Assembly: GCF_023023025.1 (NCBI RefSeq)
Contig: NZ_CP095481.1
Coordinates: 6,089,001-6,153,000, forward strand
Reading direction: 5' to 3'
Length of the DNA stretch: 64,000 nucleotides
DNA from: Amycolatopsis sp. WQ 127309
GTDB taxonomy: Bacteria; Actinomycetota; Actinomycetes; Mycobacteriales; Pseudonocardiaceae
Shown here piece after piece: positions 43,518 through 52,192 of the stretch (position 1 is its first letter; each line of letters begins with the position of its first letter). A program made the position numbers and the translations under genes. Under the pieces are notes generated by a model. It was given only the letters and a program-made list of their open reading frames with translations. It ran no database searches and was not told the DNA's origin.

Positions 43518-44623
43518 GCGGCCGCCGGGGGTCCGCGCCCCTGCGGGTCGCCGTGGTCGGGCTCGGCTGGGCGGGCCGGAACATCTGGCTGCAACGGTTG
43601 CGTGCCCACCGCGCCTACGAGGTGGTGGCGCTGGTCGAGCCGGATCCGGTGCTGCGGGCGAGCGTGGCCCGGGAGGCCGGGGGGACGGCGGTGTACGCGT
43701 CGACCGACCGGCTGGCCGCGGACTCGGTCGACCTCGCGATCGTCGCGGTGCCCAACCACCTGCACGCGCCGGTCGCCGGCCGGGTGCTGGCCGCGGGCAT
43801 CCCGGTGTTCCTGGAGAAGCCGCTGTGCCTGTCCTCGGCCGAGGTGGACCAGCTGGCCGCCGCGGAGGCCGCGGGCGGTGCGGTGCTGCTGGGCGGGAGC
43901 GCGGCCTGCTACCGCGCCGACGTGACCGCGCTCCGGGAGCTGACCGCCTCGCTCGGGGAGATCCGGCACGCCGAGCTGTTCTGGCGCCGGGCCCGCGGGG
44001 TGCCCGCCGGGGCCGGCTGGTTCACCAGCAGGCAGCTGGCGGGCGGCGGTGCCCTGGTCGACCTCGGCTGGCACCTGCTGGACGTTGCGCGGCTGCTGCT
44101 GGGCCGCCAGGTGTTCGAGCAGGTGGTCGGCGCCGTCTCCGCCGACTTCGTCAACGGCCGGTCCTTCCGGGCGGCGTGGCGCGAGGACGACCCGGCCGAC
44201 GGCCCCGGCGGCGACGTCGAGGACACCGCGCACGGGTTCATGGTCACCGCCGACGGGCTTTCGGTGGCGCTCCGGGCGAGCTGGGCCTCCCACGAGGCAC
44301 TGGACAGCACCGTCTTCCGGATCGAGGGCAGCGAGGGCGCCGCGGAGCTGCGGTGCACCTTCGGCTTCAGCCCGAACCGCGTCGAGGGCTCGTCGCTCAC
44401 CCACACGGTCGGCGGGGTGGCCGGCCCCGCCGAAGCGCCGGCCGAACCGATCGGCGCGGAGTACGACCGCCAGCTCGACGCGGTGCCGGCGCTGCTCACC
44501 GATCCGGCGGGGCGGGGCCGCGCGGTGGAGGACGCGCGCTGGGCGATCGATGTCATCGAACGGATCTACGCGTCGGCGGCGCTCGCGCAGGCCGGGCGAC
44601 CGTTGAGCAGCGTCAGCCGATAA
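43514..44623 (+). CDS. rifL: RifL-like Gfo/Idh/MocA oxidoreductase
   Basis: NAD-dependent dehydrogenase of 369 residues. RifL works with RifK to make UDP-3-keto-glucose and then UDP-kanosamine, the nitrogen source of AHBA. Visible: the nucleotide loop VVGLGWAGRN (about 14-23), EKPLCLS with the catalytic Lys, and GALVDLGWHLLD, all typical of Gfo/Idh/MocA proteins. The start overlaps the rifK stop (ATGA) and the gene ends 14 nt before rifM, an arrangement kept in AHBA clusters. Assignment as rifL rests on family plus conserved neighbourhood. Confidence 0.92.
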   Translation: MSGRRGSAPLRVAVVGLGWAGRNIWLQRLRAHRAYEVVALVEPDPVLRASVAREAGGTAVYASTDRLAADSVDLAIVAVPNHLHAPVAGRVLAAGIPVFLEKPLCLSSAEVDQLAAAEAAGGAVLLGGSAACYRADVTALRELTASLGEIRHAELFWRRARGVPAGAGWFTSRQLAGGGALVDLGWHLLDVARLLLGRQVFEQVVGAVSADFVNGRSFRAAWREDDPADGPGGDVEDTAHGFMVTADGLSVALRASWASHEALDSTVFRIEGSEGAAELRCTFGFSPNRVEGSSLTHTVGGVAGPAEAPAEPIGAEYDRQLDAVPALLTDPAGRGRAVEDARWAIDVIERIYASAALAQAGRPLSSVSR

Positions 44624-44637
44624 CCGGGAGTGGATGC

Positions 44638-45351
44638 ATGAGTACCCAGCAGGAACCTGAGCGCGGTGCGGCGCCGGTCGCGGCCGGACGGCGGGTGAGC
44701 GTGGTGGTGTTCGACCTCGACGGCGTGCTCGTGGACAGCTTCGGCGTCATGCGCCAGGCGTTCGACCTCGCCTACGCCGAGGTGGTCGGCGACGGCGAAG
44801 CGCCGTTCGCCGAGTACAACCGGCACCTCGGCCGGTACTTCCCCGACATCATGCGCATCATGGGGCTGCCACTGGAGATGGAGGCGCCGTTCGTCCGGGA
44901 GAGCTACCGCCTGGCCCACGAGGTCCGCGTCTTCGCCGGGGCGCGCGAGGTCGTGTCCGCGTTGCGGGACAGCGGGTTCGGGCTGGCGGTCGCCACCGGC
45001 AAGAGCGGGCCGCGGGCCCGTTCGCTGCTCGAGCGGCTGGACCTGCTCCGGCTGTTCGACCACGTCATCGGCTCGGACGAGGTGGCCCGGCCCAAGCCGG
45101 CCCCGGACATCGTGCTGCGCGCGATGTCCCTGCTGGGCGCGGTCCCGGACGAGGTGATCATGGTGGGCGACGCCGTGACCGACATCGAGAGCGCGCGCGA
45201 CGCCGGGGTCGCCGCCGTCGCCGCGTTGTGGGGCGAAACGGATGAAGCCGCGCTGATGCGGGCGAAGCCGGACGTGACCCTGCGGAAGCCGGAAGACCTG
45301 CTGGAGTGGCTGGGCCTCGACCAGCCCGAGCTGGCGAGCTCCGGCAGGTGA
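44638..45351 (+). CDS. rifM: RifM-like HAD phosphatase
   Basis: HAD-superfamily phosphatase of 237 residues, needed in AHBA formation, probably to remove a phosphate on the way to kanosamine. Visible: motif I FDLDGVLVDS with the nucleophile Asp, motif II in VATGKSG, motif III Lys in ARPKPAPD, and motif IV VGDAVTDIESA. The first 20 residues are extra and Gln/Ala-rich. ATG 44638 lies behind GGGAGTGG, 14 nt after rifL, completing the K-L-M block. The longer open frame upstream overlaps rifL and is not used. Confidence 0.93.
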   Translation: MSTQQEPERGAAPVAAGRRVSVVVFDLDGVLVDSFGVMRQAFDLAYAEVVGDGEAPFAEYNRHLGRYFPDIMRIMGLPLEMEAPFVRESYRLAHEVRVFAGAREVVSALRDSGFGLAVATGKSGPRARSLLERLDLLRLFDHVIGSDEVARPKPAPDIVLRAMSLLGAVPDEVIMVGDAVTDIESARDAGVAAVAALWGETDEAALMRAKPDVTLRKPEDLLEWLGLDQPELASSGR

Positions 45352-45413
45352 CGGCCCGGCCACGGCACCGACTGCTCCCGTGAAATCAATGGACACCGCA
45401 CCAAGGGGAACTA

Positions 45414-46391
45414 ATGGCATACTCGGCAACCGCTTCCGTCTACGAACACTTTCCTTTCCCGTCTTCGAACGTCGACAACTCGGACGTGCTGGTTCCCGAC
45501 GACATTCCGGCGATTGTCGAGGGTGGGCTGAAGAGCGGCTGGACCGTTCTCGACGCCGGCTGCGGAACCGGGCAGACGGTGGTGTCGATGGCCCGCGCTT
45601 ATCCGGATGTCGACTTCGTCGGCCTGGAACCGAACGGGCCGTCCCGTGAGGTCGCCGAACGTCTTCGTTCGCGAGCCGGCGTCACCAACCTGAAGCTCGT
45701 CGACGGTTCCATCTCGGGAGAACCACTCGGCACCGAATTCGATTTCATCTACAGCTACGGCGTGGTCCACCACATTCCGGACCCGGCCGAAGCGATTCGC
45801 TGGCTGAGTGCGCACCTGGCGGAGAACGCGCTGTTGCACCTGTGGATCTACGGCAGTATCGGCGAGGCCGAGCGGATGCGCCAGCGTGAGATGGTGCAGC
45901 TGCTCAACCGGTTCGAAGGCAAGGAGGGCATCCGGATCGTCCGGGCGCTGGGGTTGCAGCTCTCGCCGGCCAGCTACGGGATCGCCGGTGACTACCGCGA
46001 GGTCGCCGAATCGTCGGACTACCAGGACATCCTGGACGCCGACGCCTTCCTCAACCCCGTCGTGCAGACGATGCGCGTCAAGGATGTCGCCGCCGTGCTC
46101 GGCCAGCTCGCCGACTGGGTGGCGATGGACCGCGTCTGGGCTTCCCGGGGCAATCCGCACATCGACTTGTCGGGTGCCGAAGCGGATGGCTCGAGCAAGC
46201 TTTCGGTCCTGACGCCCGAGGATCTGTTCGAGGCTCCGCTCCTGCGGGAGAGCATCGCCGCGCTCTCCCCGCTCGAACGTTCCTCGCTCATCGAACTCGC
46301 GGTCTCCGCGTCCGGGTTCAACCTGCTCGCCGGGCGCGGGACGGCGCTGTCCTGGTGCACCCCGCGCATCGGCGGCAACCTCCTGACCTAG
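45414..46391 (+). CDS. Class I SAM-dependent methyltransferase
   Basis: Methyltransferase of 325 residues. Visible: SAM-binding motif I VLDAGCGTGQT (about 45-55), acidic motif at FVGLEPN, and FDFIYSYGVVHHIPDP as post-motif II/III. The first third is a normal class I core; the C-terminal 150 residues are longer than in minimal members and may form the acceptor lid. It lies between rifM and the convergent rifG, 62 nt after rifM, with AAGGGG just before its ATG. Likely an O- or N-methyltransferase tailoring the ansamycin; the position modified is unknown. The N-terminal codons are less GC-rich than the neighbours. Confidence 0.9.
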   Translation: MAYSATASVYEHFPFPSSNVDNSDVLVPDDIPAIVEGGLKSGWTVLDAGCGTGQTVVSMARAYPDVDFVGLEPNGPSREVAERLRSRAGVTNLKLVDGSISGEPLGTEFDFIYSYGVVHHIPDPAEAIRWLSAHLAENALLHLWIYGSIGEAERMRQREMVQLLNRFEGKEGIRIVRALGLQLSPASYGIAGDYREVAESSDYQDILDADAFLNPVVQTMRVKDVAAVLGQLADWVAMDRVWASRGNPHIDLSGAEADGSSKLSVLTPEDLFEAPLLRESIAALSPLERSSLIELAVSASGFNLLAGRGTALSWCTPRIGGNLLT

Positions 46392-46444
46392 CCGGGATCG
46401 AGCCGCTGCCGCCGCACCAGGGGGCGGCAGCGGCTCAGTCCCGG
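46392..46444. terminator. Bidirectional terminator hairpin between the methyltransferase and rifG genes
   Basis: A perfect 14-bp stem, GAGCCGCTGCCGCC (46400-46413) with its complement at 46423-46436 and a 9-nt loop, is flanked by a second 6-bp stem CCGGGA/TCCCGG (46392-46397 and 46439-46444). It starts right after the methyltransferase stop and runs over the rifG stop, so it can end both convergent transcripts. Confidence 0.75.
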
Positions 46445-47457
46445 GGCATCGAAGCCAGCGCGCTCGCGACGACGTGCTCGGGCACGTCGCGGACCAGGGC
46501 GGGGCCCGCCGGTCCGTCCAGCACGAAACCCAGGCCGGTGGTCGCCTTCTTGTCCAGCCGCATCAGGGCGATCAGCTCGCGGTCGTCGACCCCGGCGGGC
46601 AGCGTGGCCGGCAGCCGGTAGCTCGTCACCACGTCGTGGTGCTCGGCGACGCGGGCCGGGCCGATCCGGCCGAGCTCGCCGGCGAGCCGGCCCGCGAACA
46701 CCGTGCCGATGGCGACGCCCTCCCCGTGCCGCAGCGCGAAGCCGGTGGCCCGTTCGAGGGCGTGGCCCAGGGTGTGGCCGTAGTTGAGCAGGTGCCGGAC
46801 GCCGGCGTCGCGCTCGTCGGCCGAGACGATCCAGGCCTTCAGCGAGACACTGGCGGCGATCTGGTCGAGCAGCGGCCGTCCGTTGAGGCCGGGTGCGCCG
46901 ATGAAGTGGCAGCGGGCGAGCTCGCCGTACCCGTTGAGCCATTCCCGCTCCGGCAGCGTGTCCAGGTAGTCGAGGTCGCAGAGCACCGCGCTGGGCTGCC
47001 AGTACGTGCCGACCAGGTTCTTGCCCTCCGGCAGGTTCACCGCGGTCTTCCCGCCCACGCTCGCGTCGACCTGGGCGAGCAGCGACGTCGGCAGGTGGAT
47101 CACCGGGATGCCCCGGTGGTACAGCGCGGCAGCCAGGCCCACGGTGTCGGTCGTCGTGCCGCCGCCGCAGGACACGACGACGTCCGACCGGGTCAAGCCG
47201 GAGTCCACGAACCGGCGGCAGAGCTCCCCGACGGTCGCCAGCGTCTTGGCCGCCTCCCCGTCCTGGGCCGGGACGACCGTGTACGGCACACCGGGATCGG
47301 GCACCTCGGCCTCGTGCCGCGCCGTGACGACGACCGCCTTGCGCGCGCCGAGACGACCGACGATCCCGGGAAGTGCTTGCCGCACCCCGGAACCGATGTG
47401 CACCGGATAGGACCGCTCGGCCAGTTCGACGGTGACGCGTCTGCTCTCGCTGGGCAC
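46435..47457 (-). CDS. rifG: Aminodehydroquinate synthase (RifG-like)
   Basis: Dehydroquinate-synthase family protein of 340 residues, converting aminoDAHP to 5-amino-5-deoxy-3-dehydroquinate in the AHBA route. Visible: GGGTTTDTVGLAAALYHRG for NAD, LPTSLLAQVDASVGGKTAVN, metal ligands in YGELARC, NYGHTLGHALE and RHGEGVAIG. A GTG start at 47457 with an AAAGG upstream fits the family N-terminus (PSESRRVTVELAERSYPV). It stands alone on the minus strand, divergent from the A-KR loading protein across 162 bp and convergent with the methyltransferase. Clustered AHBA genes without rifH here imply that the aminoDAHP synthase lies outside the window. Confidence 0.93.
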   Translation of the reverse strand: MPSESRRVTVELAERSYPVHIGSGVRQALPGIVGRLGARKAVVVTARHEAEVPDPGVPYTVVPAQDGEAAKTLATVGELCRRFVDSGLTRSDVVVSCGGGTTTDTVGLAAALYHRGIPVIHLPTSLLAQVDASVGGKTAVNLPEGKNLVGTYWQPSAVLCDLDYLDTLPEREWLNGYGELARCHFIGAPGLNGRPLLDQIAASVSLKAWIVSADERDAGVRHLLNYGHTLGHALERATGFALRHGEGVAIGTVFAGRLAGELGRIGPARVAEHHDVVTSYRLPATLPAGVDDRELIALMRLDKKATTGLGFVLDGPAGPALVRDVPEHVVASALASMPRD

Positions 47458-47529
47458 GGGTACCGGCCTTTCGGTCTGGGATCGGCTACGGCGGAAGGGT
47501 AGTACGCGGGTGCCCGGCCGGACCCGGAT

Positions 47530-47586
47530 TGAGGGGGCCTGCGGGGAGCGGTCAGGGGGGAGCACCCCGGCGGCAGCGGAGAGACT
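47530..47586 (+). promoter_or_regulatory. G-tract repeat operator and promoter before the A-KR protein
   Basis: TTGAGGGGG (A at 47532), TGCGGGG (47541) and GTCAGGGGGG (A at 47554); first and third A are 22 bp apart. A -10-like GAGACT (47581-47586, in GAGACTGG) starts 27 bp after the third A, as before the PKS and carbamoyltransferase genes. Transcription would start about 27 bp before the A-KR start codon. Confidence 0.6.
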
Positions 47587-47619
47587 GGCCTTGCCTGCGC
47601 GAGCGAGAGGTGTGGTGGC

Positions 47620-50565
47620 ATGCTGCGTACCGACCTGATTCGCCCGCTGCTCGAACTGTTGCGGGAGAACGCCTTCCGGCACGCCGACCGGATCGCCTTC
47701 GCGGACGGGCGGCGGTCGGTCACCTACGCCCAGCTCGAACTGCGGACGCGGCGGGTGGCCGGGCACCTGGCCGACCTGCGCCTGCAACCGGGTGACCGCG
47801 CGATGATCTGCCTGGGGAACCGGGTGGAGACCGTGGAGAGCTACTACGCGGTGCTCCGGGCGAGCGCGCTGGCCGTGCCCGTCGACCCGCGGTCGGCGGA
47901 CGCGGAACTGGCCTACCTGCTGGACAACTGCGGCGCCCGCCTGGTGATCACCGACCACGCCCACGTCGAGCGGTTCCTCCGGCTTTCGGCCGGCTCGGAC
48001 CTGCGGATCGTGCTGGTGGGCGACGAGCCGCCGGTGCCCGGCTGCGTTTCCTGGGAGGCCTTGCTGGCCCGGAAACCCCGCGCCGCGGCGCGGGACGATC
48101 TGGGCTTGGACGAGCCGGCGTGGGTGTTGTACACGTCGGGGACGACGGGCCGCCCCAAGGGCGTGGTGTCGACCCAGCGGAGCTGCCTGTGGTCGGTGGC
48201 GGCGTGTTACGTCCCGGTGGCCGGGCTGGGCCCGGACGATCGGGTGCTGTGGCCGTTGCCGTTGTTCCATTCGTTGTCGCACATCGTGTGCGTGCTCGGC
48301 GTGGTGGCGGTGGGCGCGTCGGCTCGGTTGCTGCCGGGTTTCGCGGCGGACGACGTACTGGGCGCGGTGGCGGAGTTCCGGCCGACCGTGCTGGCCGGGG
48401 TGCCGACCGCTTACCACCACCTGGTTTCGGTGGGCGGTGGTGATTTGTCGGGGGTGCGCGTGGGTCTGGTGGGTGGCGCGGTGCTGCCGGCGGGGTTGCG
48501 GCGGTCGTTCGAGGACATCTTCGGTGTCCCGCTGGTGGACGCGTACGGGTCGACCGAGGCGTGCGGCGCGATCGCGGTGAACTGGGTTTCGGGTGGCCGG
48601 GTGGCGGGGTCGTGCGGGCTGCCGGTGCTGGGTCTGGCGGTGCGGCTGGTGGGCGTGGGTTCGGGATCGGACGTGGGTGTGGGGTGCGAGGGCGAGGTGT
48701 GGGTCCGGGGTCCGAACGTGATGCTGGGGTACTACAACCAGCCGGCGGCGACCGCCGAGGTGCTGGTGGACGGCTGGTTGCGGACGGGGGATCTGGCCCG
48801 TCGTGACGAGTCGGGGTTCCTGACGATCACGGGCCGGATCAAGGAGCTGATCATCCGGGCGGGGGAGAACGTCCATCCGGCTGAGGTGGAGGACGTCGTC
48901 CGGGGCGTAGCGGGGGTGGCGGACGTGGCCGTGGTGGGCCGGCCGCACGAGGTGCTGGGCGAGGTGCCGGTGGTCTTCGTGGTGCCGGGCCCCGAGGGTT
49001 TCGATCCCGCCGACGTCCTGGCCGCGTGCCACGAGCGCTTGTCGCCGTTCAAGGTGCCCGAGGCCGTCTACCAGATCACCCGCTTGCCGCGCACGGCGTC
49101 CGGGAAGATCAAGCGCCACGCGCTGCTCGACCTGCCGGCCCGGTTGCGGGCGATCGGCGACGACGAGTACGAGTCGCTCCTGCGCATGGACTGGGTTCCC
49201 CGCCCGCTGCTGCTCGATCCGCCCGCGCTGACGGGCTCCTGGGCCGTGGCCGGCCCGGGCGGCGACGCGCTGGCGGCCGGCCTGCGGCTGGCCGCGTCCC
49301 CGGACCGGGCCGGCCCGGACATCCGCGTCGGCACCTCGCCGGGCGAGCTCCGCGCCGCGATCGTGGGGCGGGCGCCCGACCTGCTGGTGCTGCTGCCGGC
49401 AGCCGGTGGTGCCGCCGAGGACGTCGGCGACGCGGTCGAAGCCGGCGTGCGGGCCTTGACCGCCGAAGTGGCCGCCTGGCTCGCCGACGAACGGCAGAGC
49501 GCCTCGACGGTCGTGGTGCTCACCCGCGGCGCGGTCGTCACCAGCGACCAGGAAGACGTGCGGGAGCTCCGGCACGCGCCGATCTGGGGCGCGGTGCGGT
49601 CACTGCAGGCCGAGCACCCGTCCCGGGTCCGCCTCGTGGACGTCGACGCCGGGTCGTGCCCGTGGACGGCCGCGCTGATCAGGGCGGTGCTCGCGGGCGA
49701 GACCCAGTCGGCCGTCCGCGGCGGTGTCGTGCTGGTGCCCCGGCTGGCCCGCGTCTCGGCCCCGGCCGAGCCCGGGCGGGGGCCCGCCGTCGATCCGGCG
49801 GGCACCGTCCTGGTCGCCGGCGCGGACGGGCCGCGCGGCGCCGCGATCGCCCGGCACCTGGCGACCGCCCACGGCGTCCGGCACCTGCTCCTGCTCAGCG
49901 CGGACGGCTGGCCGGACGCGGTCGCGGCCGAGCTGACCGCGCGGTTCGCGGCCGTGGGCACCGAAATCACGCTGGGGACCGGGACCGCCGCCGACCGGCC
50001 GGCGCTCGCGACCCTGCTCGACGGCGGGAAGCGGGCCGTCACCGGCGTGGTGCACGCGGAGGAGACGAGCACCCGGTACCCGGTGGGCGCCGCGATCCGG
50101 GGCCTCGTCAACCTGCACGAGCTGACCCGGCGGGACGAGCTGGGCCTGTTCGTCCTCGTGACGTCCGCCTGCGGTCCGCTCGGCGGTGCGGGCCGGGCGG
50201 AGCAGGCCGCGGTGGACGCCTTCGGCGAGGCGCTCGTCCTGCGCCGGCGGCGCCGCGGCCTGCCCGGGCTGGCGCTGGCGTGGGGGCCGCTGGCGGAGGA
50301 GGGCCGGTCCCGGTTCCCCGGCGCCGGCCCGATGTCCACTTCGGACGGACTCGCCATGGTCGACGCGGCGCTCGCGGCCGGCCAGGGATCCCTGTGCGTG
50401 CTGCGGGTCGACCCCGCGAACGTGCGCGCGCGGCCGGTCCCGGACCACGCCTCGGTGGTGCTGCACGACCTGATCGACCTGGCCCCGGCGAACCCGACCG
50501 CGGGTGATCGCCGCGTGACACCCCGGCAGGAAGAGGAGAGTGATGGTGCTTACGTCGCCCGCTGA
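47620..50565 (+). CDS. Stand-alone AHBA loading protein: A domain plus inactive KR, no ACP
   Basis: A 981-residue protein with the same layout and high similarity to the first 950 residues of the PKS at 54174, but it stops before any carrier domain. Residues 1-500 are an acyl-activating (CoA-ligase type) A domain with [17 protein letters not shown], the YYNQPAAT stretch and the A10 lysine in TASGKIKRHA, so it should make acyl-AMP, presumably of AHBA. Residues about 520-950 are KR-like but dead: the nucleotide loop reads VAGADGPRG, and the catalytic Tyr segment GNYAAAN is replaced by AEQAAVD. The C-terminal tail (RQEEESDGAYVAR) is short and charged. ATG 47620 lies behind GAGAGG; the monooxygenase gene starts inside its end. 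It could load the PKS ACP in trans, prime another carrier, or be a spare copy. Confidence 0.93.
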   Translation: MLRTDLIRPLLELLRENAFRHADRIAFADGRRSVTYAQLELRTRRVAGHLADLRLQPGDRAMICLGNRVETVESYYAVLRASALAVPVDPRSADAELAYLLDNCGARLVITDHAHVERFLRLSAGSDLRIVLVGDEPPVPGCVSWEALLARKPRAAARDDLGLDEPAWVLYTSGTTGRPKGVVSTQRSCLWSVAACYVPVAGLGPDDRVLWPLPLFHSLSHIVCVLGVVAVGASARLLPGFAADDVLGAVAEFRPTVLAGVPTAYHHLVSVGGGDLSGVRVGLVGGAVLPAGLRRSFEDIFGVPLVDAYGSTEACGAIAVNWVSGGRVAGSCGLPVLGLAVRLVGVGSGSDVGVGCEGEVWVRGPNVMLGYYNQPAATAEVLVDGWLRTGDLARRDESGFLTITGRIKELIIRAGENVHPAEVEDVVRGVAGVADVAVVGRPHEVLGEVPVVFVVPGPEGFDPADVLAACHERLSPFKVPEAVYQITRLPRTASGKIKRHALLDLPARLRAIGDDEYESLLRMDWVPRPLLLDPPALTGSWAVAGPGGDALAAGLRLAASPDRAGPDIRVGTSPGELRAAIVGRAPDLLVLLPAAGGAAEDVGDAVEAGVRALTAEVAAWLADERQSASTVVVLTRGAVVTSDQEDVRELRHAPIWGAVRSLQAEHPSRVRLVDVDAGSCPWTAALIRAVLAGETQSAVRGGVVLVPRLARVSAPAEPGRGPAVDPAGTVLVAGADGPRGAAIARHLATAHGVRHLLLLSADGWPDAVAAELTARFAAVGTEITLGTGTAADRPALATLLDGGKRAVTGVVHAEETSTRYPVGAAIRGLVNLHELTRRDELGLFVLVTSACGPLGGAGRAEQAAVDAFGEALVLRRRRRGLPGLALAWGPLAEEGRSRFPGAGPMSTSDGLAMVDAALAAGQGSLCVLRVDPANVRARPVPDHASVVLHDLIDLAPANPTAGDRRVTPRQEEESDGAYVAR

Positions 50566-52192
50566 GGGAGAGTCCGCCGCGGACGTGGTCGTCGTGGGCT
50601 ACGGCCCGGTGGGCCAGCTGCTGTCGGTCCTGCTCGCGCAACGGGGGTGGCGGGTCGTCGTGCTGGAGCGGTGGCCGGAGCCCTTCTCGCTGCCGCGCGC
50701 GGTGGGGTTCGACAGCGAGGCCGCGCGCCTGCTCGCCGCGGCCGGGATCGGCGACGCGTTCGCCGAGTTCGGCGAGCCGTCACGGGAGTACGCCTGGCGC
50801 AACGCCCGCGGGCAGACGCTGATCGAGTTCGACGTCGCCGAACGGGGCCACTGCGCATGGCCGGATTCGACGTCGTTCTACCAGCCCGCACTGGAAGCCG
50901 CGTTGATCGCCCGCGGTGCGAGCATGCCCAACCTGCGGGTGCTACGCGGCCACACCCTGGTGGACACGGCGGAGCGCGACGACGGGGTCGACCTGACCGC
51001 CGAGACATCCGGCGGCGCCCGCCGGAGCTTCCGCGCGAGCTGGGTGATCGGGTGCGACGGGGCCAACAGCTTCGTCCGGGACCGCATCGGGACCACCAGC
51101 ACGGATCTCGGCTTCGCCCACGACTGGCTGATCTGCGACGTGACCCTGCGCGAGCCCCGCGAGTTCCGGCCGAACAACCTGCAGATCTGCGATCCGGCCC
51201 GGCCGCGGACCGCGGTGTCGGCGGGCCCCGGGCACCGCCGCTGGGAGTTCATGCGCCTGCCGGGGGAGCGGGTGAGCGGCTTCGGCGACGCCGGGAACGC
51301 CTGGCGCCTGCTCCGCCTCGTCGACGTCACCCCCGAGAACGCGCGGCTGGACCGCCACGCCGTGTACACCTTCCGGGCGAGCTGGGCGGATCACTGGCAG
51401 TCCGGCCGGCTGCTCATCGCGGGGGACGCGGCCCACCTCATGCCGCCCTTCGCCGGGCAGGGCATGTGTTCGGGCTTCCGGGACGCGGCCAACCTCGCGT
51501 GGAAGCTCGACTTCGTGCTGGCCGGCGTGGCGGACGCGGCGCTGCTCGACACCTACACCGCCGAGCGCCGGGCCCACGTGCGGCACGCGGTGACCATGTC
51601 GGTCGAGCTCGGCAAGGTGGTGTGCGTGGTGAACCCGGCCGCGGCCGCCGACCGGGACGGCGCCATGCTCACCGCGCGCAGCCGGAACATCGGCCCGCCG
51701 GCGCGGGAGCGGACCGCGGTCAAGGCGCTGGTGACCGGTTTCCTGCACCACGGTGCCGACGGCCTCCCGGCCGCGCACGCGGGTGACTCCACCCCGCAGG
51801 CGCGGGTGGCCGCCGGTGGCCGCACGGGTCTGTTCGACGAGATCGTCGGCCTGGGCTTCGTGCTGATCAGCACCCTGGACGTGGCCTCGGTGCCCGACGC
51901 GGGCTCGCTGGCCGCGATCGGCGCCCGGCCGGTCCGGGTGCGCCCGGCCGGCACCGCGGCGGGCGACCTCGCCGAGCACGACGTCGTCGACGTCGACGAC
52001 GTCTACCTGCCGTACCTGGCCGGTCTGGGTGCGGTGGCGGCGCTGGTGCGTCCGGACTTCTACCTCTTCGGCGTCGCGGAGGACGAGGACGGCCTGCGAC
52101 GGCTGGTGCGGGACGCCGCCGGCCGGCTCACCGCGTCGCGGGCACCGACCGGCCGGATCCCGGCGGAACCGGTGCCGCCAGGCGCCCGCTGA
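50543..52192 (+). CDS. FAD-dependent aromatic monooxygenase, Rif-Orf19/GdmM-like
   Basis: Flavoprotein hydroxylase of 549 residues in the 3-(3-hydroxyphenyl)propionate hydroxylase family. Visible: N-terminal FAD loop VVVVGYGPVGQLL, the second FAD motif VIGCDGANS and the ribityl-binding GDAAHLMPPFAGQG. Relatives in ansamycin clusters (Rif-Orf19, GdmM, MbcM) oxidise the aromatic ring of the growing or released polyketide, giving quinone or naphthalene forms; with a geldanamycin-like start module here, ring oxidation to a quinone is the likely role. The start ATG lies 23 bp inside the end of the A-KR gene with GAGGAG upstream; GTG 50546 is also possible. Its end overlaps the opposite gene by 65 bp. 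Confidence 0.9.
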   Translation: MVLTSPAEGESAADVVVVGYGPVGQLLSVLLAQRGWRVVVLERWPEPFSLPRAVGFDSEAARLLAAAGIGDAFAEFGEPSREYAWRNARGQTLIEFDVAERGHCAWPDSTSFYQPALEAALIARGASMPNLRVLRGHTLVDTAERDDGVDLTAETSGGARRSFRASWVIGCDGANSFVRDRIGTTSTDLGFAHDWLICDVTLREPREFRPNNLQICDPARPRTAVSAGPGHRRWEFMRLPGERVSGFGDAGNAWRLLRLVDVTPENARLDRHAVYTFRASWADHWQSGRLLIAGDAAHLMPPFAGQGMCSGFRDAANLAWKLDFVLAGVADAALLDTYTAERRAHVRHAVTMSVELGKVVCVVNPAAAADRDGAMLTARSRNIGPPARERTAVKALVTGFLHHGADGLPAAHAGDSTPQARVAAGGRTGLFDEIVGLGFVLISTLDVASVPDAGSLAAIGARPVRVRPAGTAAGDLAEHDVVDVDDVYLPYLAGLGAVAALVRPDFYLFGVAEDEDGLRRLVRDAAGRLTASRAPTGRIPAEPVPPGAR

